Notes: generated by a model from the letters alone, not told the origin. Positions 27,889 through 38,395 are shown, counted from the first letter of the stretch. The stretch: 64,000 nucleotides of DNA from CAWGAJ01 sp963820545 (GCA_963820545.1 CAWGAJ010000002.1:310001-374000), one strand, 5' to 3'. Program-made: numbers and translations.

Positions 27889-30800
27889 ATGTGCAGGAAT
27901 CGCCCACCCGGACCGGCGGGATTTCATCTTCTTTGGATCCCTTGCGTTATCATCTTTAGCGGCTATGTGTGCGCGGCGCCGACCGGGCCCCAAGACTCTT
28001 CGCCCCCGGATTTTCAATGGAACGTGTTGTTGGGCAACTGGCGCGTGATCGGCCCGTTTGCCAAACCCAATAATGGTGAGAGTGGGCTGAGAGTGAATTT
28101 TTTAGGCGGCGAACCGGACGTCGATCCCAACAATCCGGTGCAATGGCGAAACAACTCCTATCAGTGGAAAAAAATCCCGGGCCCGGTCGTCGATTTCCAG
28201 CAAGCATTCTCCACGGACGACAAAACCGTGGATAACGCGGTCGCTTACGCCTGGACGCAATTCAACAGTCTTGATGAGACATCGGCGGTCCTGTCCCTCG
28301 GACACGACGACGCCCTGCTGGCCTGGCTCAACGGCGAGGAGGTCTTTCGCTATGAGGGAGGGACCGCGGCCTATCTCGATCAATCTTTGGCCAAGGTCCG
28401 CTTACAAAAGGGTACGAATACCTTGCTTCTTAAAGTCGGACAGCTTGTTCGCGGCTGGGAAGTGCTGGCCCGGCTCCTTCCCGACGGCGTCGACAAACCG
28501 CTGATTACGCTCAAATGCGATGCCGATCCCCAGCAGTTCGTAAAAAATCTGCCTATTTTGGATATCGATCTGTTAGATGCCGACGCTAAGATCGTAACCA
28601 CTCTGCGCAAGCGGTTTTCGCGTGAATAATCCGGAACGCGTGGAATTTACCACTTATGGTTCTCTTCCCGAGCCAGCACCGGTCAAGGCGCGCATCCGCT
28701 ATCGGCACCCCGGCTGCGTCGATTACGATCAGACCTTTGATTGGCCGGAGGTCCGCGACGGAAAGCTTAAACTCACGGGAACCAGCAGAGTCCCGCTCAA
28801 AGGCCGGGTCGTCGATGTCAATACCGAAAAACCCATTACCGGGCGCAATTCTATTATGCCGGAACCACGCTCCCCAATCGCTCTAAAGCCGACGGTGCCT
28901 TCACCTTGATGAAGTATAATCCCTTCGCCGACACGATGTGGGTTGCCGCGCCCGGTTTCGAGGCCCAAAAAACTCGCATCCTTTCGCCGCCCGGCGGCGA
29001 GCTGATGGTCAAGCTGAAGCCCGGGGCCCAGGTGTTGCGCGGCCGCGTAACTACCGAAGATCAAAAGCCCATCGCAGGCGCCACGGTGCGACCCGGACTG
29101 TATGGCGATTGGAACCCTGAACCCACAACCGATAAGGAAGGAAACTTCGAAATTCTCGGCATCCCCACCGATAGAAAAGAATTATATCCCACGATCACGC
29201 ATCCCGACTATGTGGCCAAGGACCGCTTCAATCAGCCTTTGGAGCAAAACGGGATTACCAAGGTAAGTTGGACTCTCCAACCTGGCTCAGTAATCACGGG
29301 CCGCGTGACCGCCAAGGACGACGGCCGACCGTTAAAGGGAATCCGCATCCAGAACGGCACGGACCGCTTCATGGGCAGCAATAGCGTGATGCCGGAAGCG
29401 ATTACCGACGCCGACGGCCGCTTCCGCCTCGGTAGCGTGATATCCGGCCAAACCCTCATTCATGCCTTCAGCGACGATTTCGCCCCCGCCATGCGCGAGG
29501 TGACCGCCAATATTGGCAAACCCGTAGAGGTAAACTTCACCCTGGAGCCGGGCAATCCGGTAACCGGTCGCATCACCGATCCGCAAGGCAACCCACTGAA
29601 CGACGTCTGGCTCGTGACCGACACCTGGAACGGCGTCCGCATGTTCAAACGCGAAACCCGCAGCAATGCTCAAGGCCACTTTGAATTTCCTCACATGCCC
29701 GATACCCCGGTCGAGGTTGACATCATGAAACAGAACTTTGTGAGCAATCGGAACTTCAAAGTTACCGGCGGAGAATCTTATGACCTCGTCCTGCAACCCG
29801 TGGTGACGCATACCATCACTATCCGCACGGCCGACACCAGCCAACCGCCCCAATCATTGGAGATCCATACCGGCTACAAGTGGTCGGAACAGCAACAAAT
29901 TTACTGGCAACAAGATAATCGATACGATCGAAACTACAATAAGAATACCGGCGTGTTGGAAATCAAGGAATCCGAATCAGGCAACTATAAACGTTTTCTC
30001 CGCTTCCGTGCCCCCGGCTATCAGGAAGAGACCTTGGAGATGCCCGGAGTAGCCGCCGAGCCACAATCGCTGGAGGTGTCGCTCCAGCCCATGGGCACCA
30101 TTAAGGGCCGGGTAGTCGAGGCAGCCACGGGAAAACCCATTGACGGAGTCACCATCGCTGTGGTGAGCAAACAAGACCGGCTTCGCTTGGACCAATACGT
30201 CAATTACAAAGACATCATGCGCGGCCTGGAGCGGTTCTCCGGCATTAAGGTCAAATCAGGCAACGATGGTTCCTTCAATATGCCCGAACAGGCCTGCAGA
30301 GCCGACACCGACCTGGTGCTCATCAAAGAGGGGCAAGGCTTCCATTACATCCCTAATGCCAAGGAAATGATCGCCGAGGGCGCCCTCGAATTACCCCTAC
30401 CAAAAAATGGTGCTCTCGAAGGGCGGATCCTCGTGGCCGGCAAACCTTTGCCAGAGGAACGCGTCCACCTCGCCTGGATCTCCACTACCGGACGCGGCAA
30501 TGAATGGGAGTTTCCCTTTGGCTGGGGCGGCCAGGCCACTACCGATAAAAACGGCCGCTTCCGTTATGAAGGTCTCGGACCGGGCCGCTATCGCCTGGCG
30601 CGCGTTCGCGAATTCAAGGATCCCAGCGGCATGGGCAGCATGTCCATGTACCTGGCGACCGAGGAGATCGTTATTCTGCCGGGCCAAACCCTGAAACACG
30701 ACATCGTGCAGCCGGCCGGACACACCATCACCGGGCAGACCCTCGATCCGGATGGCAAGCCCTTGGCAAACTGCCAGATCTCCGTGAGTCGACGCAGTGA

Positions 30801-32675
30801 GAGAAATTCCGAGCGATTCGACGCGGCGCAAACCGACGGGGAAGGAAAATTCAAGTTTGCACACGTGCCCGCCGAAAAATTGGAGTTCTCCGCCGAGCAC
30901 TACACCCGCAGAACAGACCAGCGTTACGGCTCGAGAGAGCTCACCTATCGCGGTTCCGAGCAGGTGCAAGTCGACGGCCCTATGAATGTAACGATTCATC
31001 TCAAGTCGGCCCAAGGAGGTTACGGCCCCGGGCCCTCGCTCGCCGGCCAGGTCCCGCCCGACTTGAGCGGCAAAATTTTCGATTCCGACCAACAGTTCAA
31101 CTTGTCGGATCAATGGGGCAAAGTGGTGGTCCTCGATTTCTGGGGCATGTCGGTCGATCGGTCCGAGATCATGACGCCGGAAATGAAAAAAATCTACGAG
31201 GAGTATAAAGACCGGGACGACGTGGTGTTCGTTGCCGTGTGCCTGAACGGCGAAGAAAAAACCCTGCGCGAGTATCTGGAAAAAAATGATCTTCGCATGC
31301 AAGTCATTTTTTCCGGTCAAGGCTGGCAAGATCCGGCGGTGCGGCCCTTTTTGGCGCGCGGGCTGCCCTGCACCTATGTGATCGGGCGCGACGGCCGATT
31401 CGCGGCCGATGTGCTGCGCGGATCGCAAATAGCCGCCCCCATCAAAACCGCCCTGGAAAAACCCCTCGATCCGGCATTTGCCGCGGGCGCAAAGCCCGCG
31501 CGCCTGGTCGTCAAGTTTGCGCTGGACCAAGATGGCGCCGGACTGCCCGGAGCGACCCTGCAAATCAAGGCCGTCGACGCCCGGGACAAAACCGTGCGCG
31601 AAGAACAGCTTCGCGCGCCGGGATGGCCAGCCAAATGGTCTGGCTCTATCCTTCCCTGGAAAAAGGCGGAAAAATCACCGTCGCCGTGCGCACCGAAGGA
31701 TTTGAAGAACAGACCAAGACACTCGACTCGCCGGGAAACCAGGCCGAACTCGTCTTCACCTTCACTAGTCCCCGGCATATCACCGGCCGCGTGACAATCG
31801 ACGATGATAAAACTCCCGCCCCCAACATGAAGGTTCGTGCCTTTAGCAACGAAGGACTACAGCGCACTGCGACCACCGACCAACAGGGCCGCTTCAGCAT
31901 CCCTGTTTTGCCCGGCGATTACTACGTCATGATGGAGGGAAACGAGCAACTTGCCCAAGTGATTCGCGATCGGGAGGCAACCAAGGTCCCCGCGAACGCC
32001 GATCCCGAGCCGCTGGCGCTCACGGCTTGCCACACAATTACCGTCAAGGGAAAAGTCAAGGACGAAGCGGGCAACGCGGTGGCCGGCGCAAAAGTTCCCT
32101 CGTCATCCGGTCGCAAAACGGTTGAAACTGACGACCAAGGACAATTCGAGATCTTGGGCGTTCCCGCCAAAGGGAAATTCATTGTCCAGGCATTTAAGGA
32201 CAATAAAAGGGGATACTTGGAACTCGAGGACGTCGATCCTAAAGAAGCAATAGAAGTTGTGCTCGGTCAAACTCCCGGTTCGCGCGATGTGCTTCAATCC
32301 GGTCAAAAAGCGCCAAAGCTTCAGGCATTCTCGCTGGATACCGGCGCTGAGGCGAAGTGGAAACCGGCTGCCGACCAAAATACCCTGGTCGTCTTCTGTG
32401 CGCTCTGGCATCCGGCCGGACGCGAATTTCTAGGCAAAGCACAAACCTGGGCCAAAGACAACAACTCCAGCCTTGCGGTCTTCAGTATCGACTGGACCCC
32501 CCAGCAGGCAAAACGAAACCTCAAGTCGCTCCCTGCAATCAAAGATGTACTATACGCCGGCCCCGGCGGACTTGCCGCTTCAGCCGATTGGGGCGCCATC
32601 ACCCCGGCCAGGGCCTTTTTGCTCTCCCCTAATGGTAAAATCCTGAAATCTCCCGAACCTTTGAACTTACCCTGA
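27889..32675 (+). CDS. Giant secreted protein with carboxypeptidase-regulatory-like and redoxin-fold domains
   Basis: About 1,595 residues when frame breaks near 28620, 28843 (one G lost in ACCGGGGCG) and 31620 are repaired. ATG 27889 has AAAGGA upstream and a signal peptide (ending near CAA-P). Parts: N-terminal beta-sandwich like those in sugar-binding lyases (VLLGNWRVIGPF, LGHDDALLAWLNGEEVF), then at least eight carboxypeptidase-regulatory-like beta-sandwiches marked by 'G-R-V-x-D-x-x-G-K-P-L-x-G-V-x-V' and 'T-D-x-x-G-x-F'. A thioredoxin-like domain follows near 1050-1180 (WGKVVVLDFWGMSVDRS), two more beta-sandwiches, and a second redoxin-like domain at the end (NTLVVFCALWHPAGRE). Neither redoxin keeps a CxxC pair. 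Role unknown; it is probably periplasmic or surface-bound. A PL4 lyase lies downstream. Confidence 0.78.
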
Positions 32676-32772
32676 TCAACCTGTTGACTCTGCCGTTGGG
32701 GAGTTTTAGAGTAGTTGAAGGCGTCCATATAATTACCAATAGTAATAACACCCCCTCGGAAAGGCACGTTCA

Positions 32773-33096
32773 ATGCCCTTATTTGAGATCGAAACCGAGT
32801 CGCACATCATCATTACCTGGGCAGCCGACGAAGAGGCTGCAACCCACCTCGTTCAAGCGAGTTATCCCCATGAGACGCCGATTCGCATCACCAAGCGTCC
32901 CCGCGATACCTGGGTGATCTCCAAAGCCGCGTTAGGCATCGCCGGCCCTGCCGACCCTTGCCATACCGCCCGCGATTGTTTGGCCAAGGCCGCCGGCGAC
33001 AAATTACACGCCATCCGGCTCTACATGCAAAAGACCGGCTCCGATCTAGATCACTCGCGCAAGGTGATCGAGTCGAATATGGTAATGGGCTGGTAA
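32773..33096 (+). CDS. Small conserved protein of unknown function
   Basis: 107 residues, not recognised as a named family. GGAAAGG precedes the ATG at good spacing and codon use fits the neighbours. The sequence is soluble and mixed alpha/beta (FEIETESHIIITWAADEEAA, RPRDTWVISKAALG). No signal peptide or membrane segment. It lies between two secreted-protein genes in the same direction but shows no link to carbohydrate metabolism. Confidence 0.7.
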   Translation: MPLFEIETESHIIITWAADEEAATHLVQASYPHETPIRITKRPRDTWVISKAALGIAGPADPCHTARDCLAKAAGDKLHAIRLYMQKTGSDLDHSRKVIESNMVMGW

Positions 33097-33125
33097 GCAA
33101 ATCCAAGCCGCGGGAAAATTCATCC

Positions 33126-35089
33126 ATGAACCGACATACAATACTTGGTTTCTTTTTTTGTGTCGCCTCTGCGGCAACCGCCGGCATGATTTTGGCGGCG
33201 GAAGAAAGACCCGAGGTCTCCTCCGGCGACGATGCTCCGGTGACCATCGCTGAAGACCAATCGTCCTTCACCTTGGCCAATGGCGTTATTTCGGCGCGGA
33301 TCTCAAAGCAATCGGGATATCTCGTCTCCTTAAAATACCGCGACCTGGACCTGCTTGGTCGAGGCCACGGCTATTGGTCCTTCGTGGGCGGTTCGTTTTA
33401 TTTCGGCCGAGCTACCGGCTTCGGCTCGCGTCGCGATTTTGCGATAAGTATGGATCCACAGACCAACGGCGGCGCCCGGGGCGAGATTTCCTGCAAGTTC
33501 GGTTATGAAAAAGATAAGGAGGAGGGCCTGCCGGCCAACGTGGATTGGCGTTACGCGCTAGGCCGCGGCGAACATGGGCTCTACACCTATGCCATTTGGC
33601 GCCACCCGGCCGGATATCCCGCCATTTCCATGGGCGAAGCCCGCTATGCAATTAAACTCAATCCCGACGTCTTTGATTATCTCACCGTCGACGCCAATCG
33701 ACGCCGCGTTATGCCCTCCGGCAACGACTGGGACCAGGGCACTGAATTGAATATGAAAGAGGTCCGCCGCATGACCGCCGGCGTTCACTCCGGCGAAGCG
33801 GAGCATAAGTACGATTACTCCGCCATCTTGTTTGATACGCCCGCTTACGGCTGGTCCAGCACAAAACACCGCGTCGGCCTGTGGATCATCAATCCCAGCC
33901 TGGAATACATCGCCGGCGGGCCGACCAAGGTCGAACTCACCGGACATCTCGATTGTAATCCCGGTGGTCTGCCCACGCTGTTGAATATGTGGCTTGGCAG
34001 TCACTATGGCGGAAGCGCCTTTTCCATCGGCAAAGACGAAGACTGGACAAAGGTCATTGGCCCCTTCCTGCTCTACTGCAATTCCGCCGCGGACCACGAA
34101 GCCCTATGGCAGGACGCACTATCGCGCGCCGCCCACGAATCCAAGGCCTGGCCCTACGCTTGGGTTTCCGATCCCGCGTATCCGCCCGGCTCGGGCCGGG
34201 GAACTGCGCAAGGACGTATTCTGATCAGCGATCCCCTGGACCCGAATTTGCACGCAAGCAACATCCTCGTGGGATTGACCGCGCCGGATTACCCGCGCTG
34301 ACCCCCAGACGTCGGGCTGGCTGGCCCGATAAAGTCGACTGGCAACGAAACGCCAAGGACTATCAATTTTGGACCCGCGCGGATGCGCAGGGGAATTTCA
34401 GCATTCCCAACATTCGGCCCGGCACTTACACCCTCCACGCCATTGCCGACGGCGTGTTGGGCGAGTTCAGCTTGGAGGACGTCAAAATCGCCGCCGGGGG
34501 CACGCTCGAACTCGGCTCGCTCCAATGGACTCCGCAACGTTACGGCCCCACGGTTTGGGAAATCGGCATACCCGACCGCAGCGCGGCCGAATTTCGCCAC
34601 GGAGATCATTACTGGCAATGGGGACTTTACTACAAATATCCCCAGGAATTTCCCGATGACGTAAATTTTATCATCGGCAAAAGCGACTGGCGGCGCGATT
34701 GGAACTATTGCCAGCCGCCGTGGATCGAAGACGATGACGAGGTATACGACACGACCTGGTCCGTCACTTTCGACATGCCCGAGGCCCCTAGCGGCCAGGC
34801 AGTGCTGCGCTTGGCCATCTGCGGCAGCTTAAACAACAATCTGGCCGTGTCGGTCAACGATAAATCCATTGGCGAGACCGGCCGTCTGCCGCCCACCGGC
34901 GTTATGCATTGGGACGGCATCCGCGGCTATTGGTGCCTGCGCGATCTCACGTTCGACGCTTCGCTCTTAAAACAAGGCGCGAACGTCATCAAACTCAATT
35001 CGCCGGCCAATAGTTGGCGCCAGGGCGTGCTCTACGATTATCTCCGCCTGGAACTCACTCCCAACAAACCCCCGACAGAAACAAAATAA
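33126..35089 (+). CDS. Rhamnogalacturonan lyase, polysaccharide lyase family 4
   Basis: About 654 residues with a signal peptide; ATG at 33126. The N-terminal catalytic beta-sandwich shows SFTLANGVISARISKQSG and LVSLKYRDLDLLGRGHGYW, the PL4 opening. A central FnIII-like domain is seen in DAQGNFSIPNIRPGTYTLHA. The C-terminal carbohydrate-binding jelly roll has WEIGIPDRSAAEFRHGDHY and YDYLRLEL. The enzyme cleaves the rhamnose-galacturonate backbone of pectin by beta-elimination, outside the cytoplasm. The frame breaks at about 34293, where CCCGGCGCTG appears to have lost a G; both sides join smoothly (TAPDYP then ALTPRRRAGWPDKVDW). It suggests use of plant or algal pectin-like polymers. Confidence 0.88.
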
Positions 35090-35116
35090 ACATTCAATTG
35101 AAACTTGCCATGCAAA

Positions 35117-35821
35117 TTACTTCCCCGCGGCGGCAAAGCACTTTTGGGCGAAGTCCCAGTTCACTTTGTTCCAAAAAGCCTCGACGTATTTGGCCCGCTC
35201 ATTGCGATAATCGACATAATAAGCGTGTTCCCATACATCGATCGTCAAAAGCGGCTCTTTGCCGTGCTTCAGCGGCGTGTCGGCGTTGCCCAGGGCCATG
35301 ATTTCCAGATTGCCTTTCCCATCGGCCGCCAGCCAGGCCCAGCCGGAGCCGAACAGTTTGACCGCCGCTTCGCTCATCGCCTTCTGGAAATTCTCCACGC
35401 CGCCAAAGTCGCGCTTCAGCGCCGCGGCCAGTTCGCCCGTTGGCTCGCCGCCGCCCTTGGGCACCATACAGTCCCAATAGAAACTGTGATTCCAGGCCTG
35501 GGCGGCATTATTGAACACAGGCCCGGCAGCTTGGATGACCACCTCGCGAAGCGGCATTGCAGCCTCGGGCTTGCCCTCGACCAAGGCGTTAAGGTTCTTA
35601 AAATACGCGGCGTGATGTTTGCCGTAGTGATACGTCAACTGCTCCTCGGAAAGGAATGGTTTCATCGCGTCCATGGCAAACGGCAGCGGCGGTTGTTGGA
35701 AAGGCATGATAACTTCTCCTTTTTGTGTTTGTGGTTTTGCATCAGCGGCCGACAGCCGATAGCCCAACGCAATACCGGCCCCGGCGGCAAAAGTCCCCGC
35801 GATAAATTCGCGTCGTTTCAT
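35117..35821 (-). CDS. sodB: Exported Fe-type superoxide dismutase with Tat-like signal
   Basis: 234 residues from ATG 35821, which has GGAGG upstream. The N-terminus MKRREFIAGTFAAGAGIALG is a twin-arginine-type signal, unusual as most bacterial Fe/Mn dismutases are cytoplasmic. The mature part shows all four metal ligands: His in YHYGKHHAAY, His in AQAWNHSFYW, and Asp and His in TIDVWEHAYYVDY. FNNAAQAWNHSFYW and GNADTP favour Fe over Mn. It converts superoxide to oxygen and hydrogen peroxide, here presumably in the periplasm. Convergent with the PL4 lyase gene (28-base gap). Metal assignment is only a prediction. Confidence 0.9.
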   Translation of the reverse strand: MKRREFIAGTFAAGAGIALGYRLSAADAKPQTQKGEVIMPFQQPPLPFAMDAMKPFLSEEQLTYHYGKHHAAYFKNLNALVEGKPEAAMPLREVVIQAAGPVFNNAAQAWNHSFYWDCMVPKGGGEPTGELAAALKRDFGGVENFQKAMSEAAVKLFGSGWAWLAADGKGNLEIMALGNADTPLKHGKEPLLTIDVWEHAYYVDYRNERAKYVEAFWNKVNWDFAQKCFAAAGK

Positions 35822-35946
35822 GGCATTGTCCTCCGGCCAGAGGATTGTGACGAAAAAAGATGCTACCGTAATAGTAGCGCAAGACGGTGCGGATTCAAGA
35901 GCCACCCGGGTTGGTGGTGTGCGGCTCCAAATAGCACCGATATAGT

Positions 35947-36025
35947 TTTTCCGCTTCTCAAGGGCAGAATAGTAGTAGGTCAGGCTTTGCCTGACTCAAA
36001 TACTTTTCCGCTTCTCAAGGGCAGA
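35947..36025. repeat. Palindrome B flanked by a 22-bp direct repeat at the waaA 3' end
   Basis: 'ttttccgcttctcaagggca' (plus two further bases) occurs at 35947-35968 and again at 36004-36025. The second copy covers the corrected waaA stop codon. Between them sits GTCAGGCTTTGCCTGAC (35980-35996). The layout looks like an insertion with a duplicated target, or a tandem duplication that trapped the palindrome. Confidence 0.75.
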
Positions 36026-37423
36026 GAGTTCTTAAGAGATCGAGCGTCCGTTGGGTTGCTCCGAGCTGGTTTAGCACTAAAGACCGCGCCGGGCGCCCAG
36101 GGCAACGGCATAGTCGGGTTCTTCGAGGCAGCGTCGCACAAAGCGTTCCAGCTCCCCCGCGTCGGCAACTTCCACGGCCGCATCCTGAGCCAGCATCGCG
36201 CCCACAACGTCGCTAAAATTCCAGGTATTTGGACCAAACGACACTGCCGCCCCGTATGCCGCCGGCTCGATCATGTTCTGCCCGCCGCGCTGGCCAAAAC
36301 TTCCGCCCACAAAGGCGATCCGCGCTGTTCCCCACCATGCGCCAAGTTCGCCCACCACATCGACCAACAAAATCCGCGCCTGTTTTGTTTGTTCGTCTTG
36401 TTGAGCACTGTAGGTCAGGCTTTGCCTGACAGTGGACGTGTCAGCTTCGTAGGTCAGGCTTTGCCTGACAGACGTGTCAGGCGGTGCCTGACCTACTAAT
36501 TCGGTGCGCCGCTGCCAGGCAAGGCCGGCTTGCTCCAGCAGTCGGGCCACGGCCTCGAAACGATGCGGATGCCGGGGAACCAGCACCAAGCACAGGCGGG
36601 GAAATTCCCTGCTTAAGCGGCGGAAGATTTCCAGCACCATTGCCTCTTCCGGTTCCTGGGTGCTGCCGGCCAGCCAAACAATATCCTCCGGCGTAAAACT
36701 CGCCAGGGCGGCAAGGCGCCGGGTAGCGAAATTATCGCGGTCGGTCTGCGCCCCGTCGTATTTAATCGAGCCGGTTACCTGTACTGTCTCCGGCCGGGCG
36801 CCTAATTGCCGAAAACGCTCGGCATAAGTATCGTCTTGTGCGCCAATCAAATCGATCCGTCGCAAGAGCCCTGCGATCAGAGGCCGGATCCGGCAATAGC
36901 CGCGGAAACTCTTTTCACTCAAACGGCCGTTGACAATCGCTACGCGCGCGCCGTGGCGACGGGCAGCGCGGATCAGATTGGGCCAGAGTTCCAACTCGAT
37001 CAGCACGAGCATGTCGGGCCGGATGCGGCCCAGGGCCACGGATACCGCCCAGGTGAAATCCAGGGGACAATAAAAGACCATCAGGCCGGGAAATATTTTT
37101 TGGGCCAAGTCCATGCCCGTGGCGGTGGTGGTCGAAACCGCGCACTCCCAGTCGGGCCGTTGCTGTTGGATCAAACGAATGAGCGGGGCTAAAAGATTGA
37201 CTTCGCCCACGCTCACGGCATGGAGCCAAAGGCATGGTTTACCAGACGTGCGCCGCGGCACAAGTCCCCAAAACTTGGCGGCATATCCGCGGCGATATTT
37301 CCCTTTGAATATTGTCTGCCATGCCAGATAAGGCAGAGCCAAGAGAATCAGCAGCAGATAAATGAGATTGAGCAGATATGACACGAAGGGAATCCTTTCC
37401 CGATAATAGAATTCACCACTCAT
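36015..37423 (-). CDS. waaA: 3-deoxy-D-manno-octulosonic acid (Kdo) transferase with palindrome-encoded insert
   Basis: About 469 residues. Adds Kdo to lipid A precursors at the inner membrane, so the cell makes lipopolysaccharide. Seen: an N-terminal membrane anchor (about 14-35), LWLHAVSVGEVNL, STTTATGMDLAQK, YCPLDFTWAV, IELELWPNLI, VNGRLSEKSF, TGSIKYD, LAGSTQEPEE, VPRHPHRF, DVVGELGAWWGTARIAFVGGSF (split here: GELGAWWG and AFVGGSF), GGQNMIEPAAYG. About 37 extra residues between RRTEL and RILLVD (positions about 305-340) are encoded by repeat B (36410-36495). The C-terminus is out of frame after GARR (about 36088, one G lost); restored it reads SLVLNQLGATQRTLDLL and ends at 36015. The start overlaps the upstream small gene by 11 bases. 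Confidence 0.92.
36410..36495. repeat. Palindromic repeat family B inserted in frame in waaA
   Basis: Outer inverted ends GTAGGTCAGGC (36410-36420) and GCCTGACCTAC (36485-36495) enclose two GTCAGGCTTTGCCTGAC palindromes (36414-36430 and 36453-36469) and one variant GTCAGGCGGTGCCTGAC (36477-36493). A further copy is intergenic at 35980-35996. Length and frame keep waaA open. Confidence 0.88.
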
Positions 37424-37640
37424 TGGCGTCTATCCGTTCACAATCTTCTTCGATAGCCTGGAGCATCTCTTGAGCGGATTGTGCATCAAGAGTGCCCGCC
37501 AAATCCAAAAAATGTGCGGCATGGCCTTTTTGGGAAGAGGCGGGTAGATTACTGGCGAAGTTTAAAACTTGCCGTTGGTCTTCTTCTGATAGTTGATTAA
37601 TGCGTTTTAACAACTCCGCTTGGATTTCCGTGTTTGACAT
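37413..37640 (-). CDS. Small protein, possible antitoxin
   Basis: 75 residues from ATG 37640, which has AAAGGAT at good spacing; a longer reading upstream is not supported. The sequence is a helical acidic protein (AELLKRINQLSEEDQRQVLNFASNL) resembling the DUF2281 or antitoxin-like 'leucine-rich helix plus tail' type. It lies 40 bases after another small gene and overlaps the waaA start by 11 bases. Function unproven. Confidence 0.6.
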   Translation of the reverse strand: MSNTEIQAELLKRINQLSEEDQRQVLNFASNLPASSQKGHAAHFLDLAGTLDAQSAQEMLQAIEEDCERIDANEW

Positions 37641-37680
37641 GAGATAATCCTTTCTGAACGACATCAGCATAACAATGAAT

Positions 37681-37875
37681 TTAGGTGTCGATCTTCTTAG
37701 GTAATTCGGATAAGATGTCGACGGTAGGAGTTTTGGGTCCCCAAACAAGTCGATCGTGATGACGTTCCTGTAGCTTCATGTAATATTCAATTAACTTTTT
37801 TGGATCGTGATCGCATTCCGCGGAAATTGCCATACGTGCCTTACGAACACGTTGCAATGGAGAGTCTGGTTCCAT
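37681..37875 (-). CDS. Putative partner (antitoxin) of the PIN-domain protein
   Basis: 64 residues from ATG 37875, with GAGGAGACG upstream; in-frame codons further 5' overlap the PIN gene. The pattern VRKARMAISAECDHDPKKL followed by a charged helix is typical of the small proteins encoded next to this VapC subfamily. The start lies within two bases of the toxin stop (37877), so the two are probably co-translated. Unlike most VapBC loci, the partner follows the toxin. No DNA-binding motif was recognised. Confidence 0.6.
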   Translation of the reverse strand: MEPDSPLQRVRKARMAISAECDHDPKKLIEYYMKLQERHHDRLVWGPKTPTVDILSELPKKIDT

Positions 37876-37876
37876 A

Positions 37877-38357
37877 TTACGTCTCCTCGTCAAGGAATTC
37901 TATCGGTGTGACAATAGTTGGCACGAAAATATTCAACATAACATTGATTCTTCGGATATGTTGAAATTTTTTGGGATTGGCAAGATGTTTGCAGTTCCAT
38001 GTTAGAAGAAAATCGCAACCATAATATGAAGCCAATGCTAAATGCAAGGCATCGCCGGCAGGTTCGGCAGGCATTATTTTTCTGGTAATGTACGTTTCCA
38101 CGATTTCCATAATATCGAAATGTATCTTCAATATTGGTAATCCTTCCAACAGAGTCAAGGCGCTCTCTTTGGTTGGATAGTCGCCAAATTCCAGTTCACG
38201 TATCACCGCTTCACTAGTAACAAGATCATATTCCGTGCGTTTAAAGTCCCACCAATGCTGCGTCCAATTCTTCCGCGCCAGTGAATCCAGATCGGTTCGA
38301 ATTTCGTGGTAAAAACTGAGAATTGTAGTTTTAAATGTAGACTTTTAGCAGAGACAT
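37877..38357 (-). CDS. vapC: PIN-domain (VapC-family) ribonuclease toxin with damaged N-terminus
   Basis: A PIN-fold endoribonuclease-type protein. Seen: DLVTSEAVIRELEFGDYPTK, then EPAGDALHLALASYYGCDFLLTWNCKHLAN (split: the catalytic Asp lies in GDALHLA and the second in LLTWN) and VNVML-type end. The family starts with a 'KVYIETT' strand whose Glu is a metal ligand. Here ATG 38357 gives MSLLKVYI and then an immediate TAA. The continuation TTILSFYHEIRTDLD is one base out of phase, and the Glu codon itself is replaced (near 38330-38335). Either an assembly error with a substitution or a real inactivation. GGGAG precedes the ATG. It lies 38 bases after secA. Confidence 0.72.
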
Positions 38358-38395
38358 TCCGAAAACTCCCGTGTATAAACAAACAGGGATTACCC

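Noticed and set aside
35980..36495. Intrinsic terminators or an insertion sequence
   Set aside because: Palindromes lack T-runs, are repeated, and carry no transposase; a non-autonomous palindromic repeat explains them better.
35105..36499. Open plus-strand frame of 464 codons
   Set aside because: It is antisense to the superoxide dismutase and waaA, both of which have clear motifs, and includes repeat-derived text with no domain.
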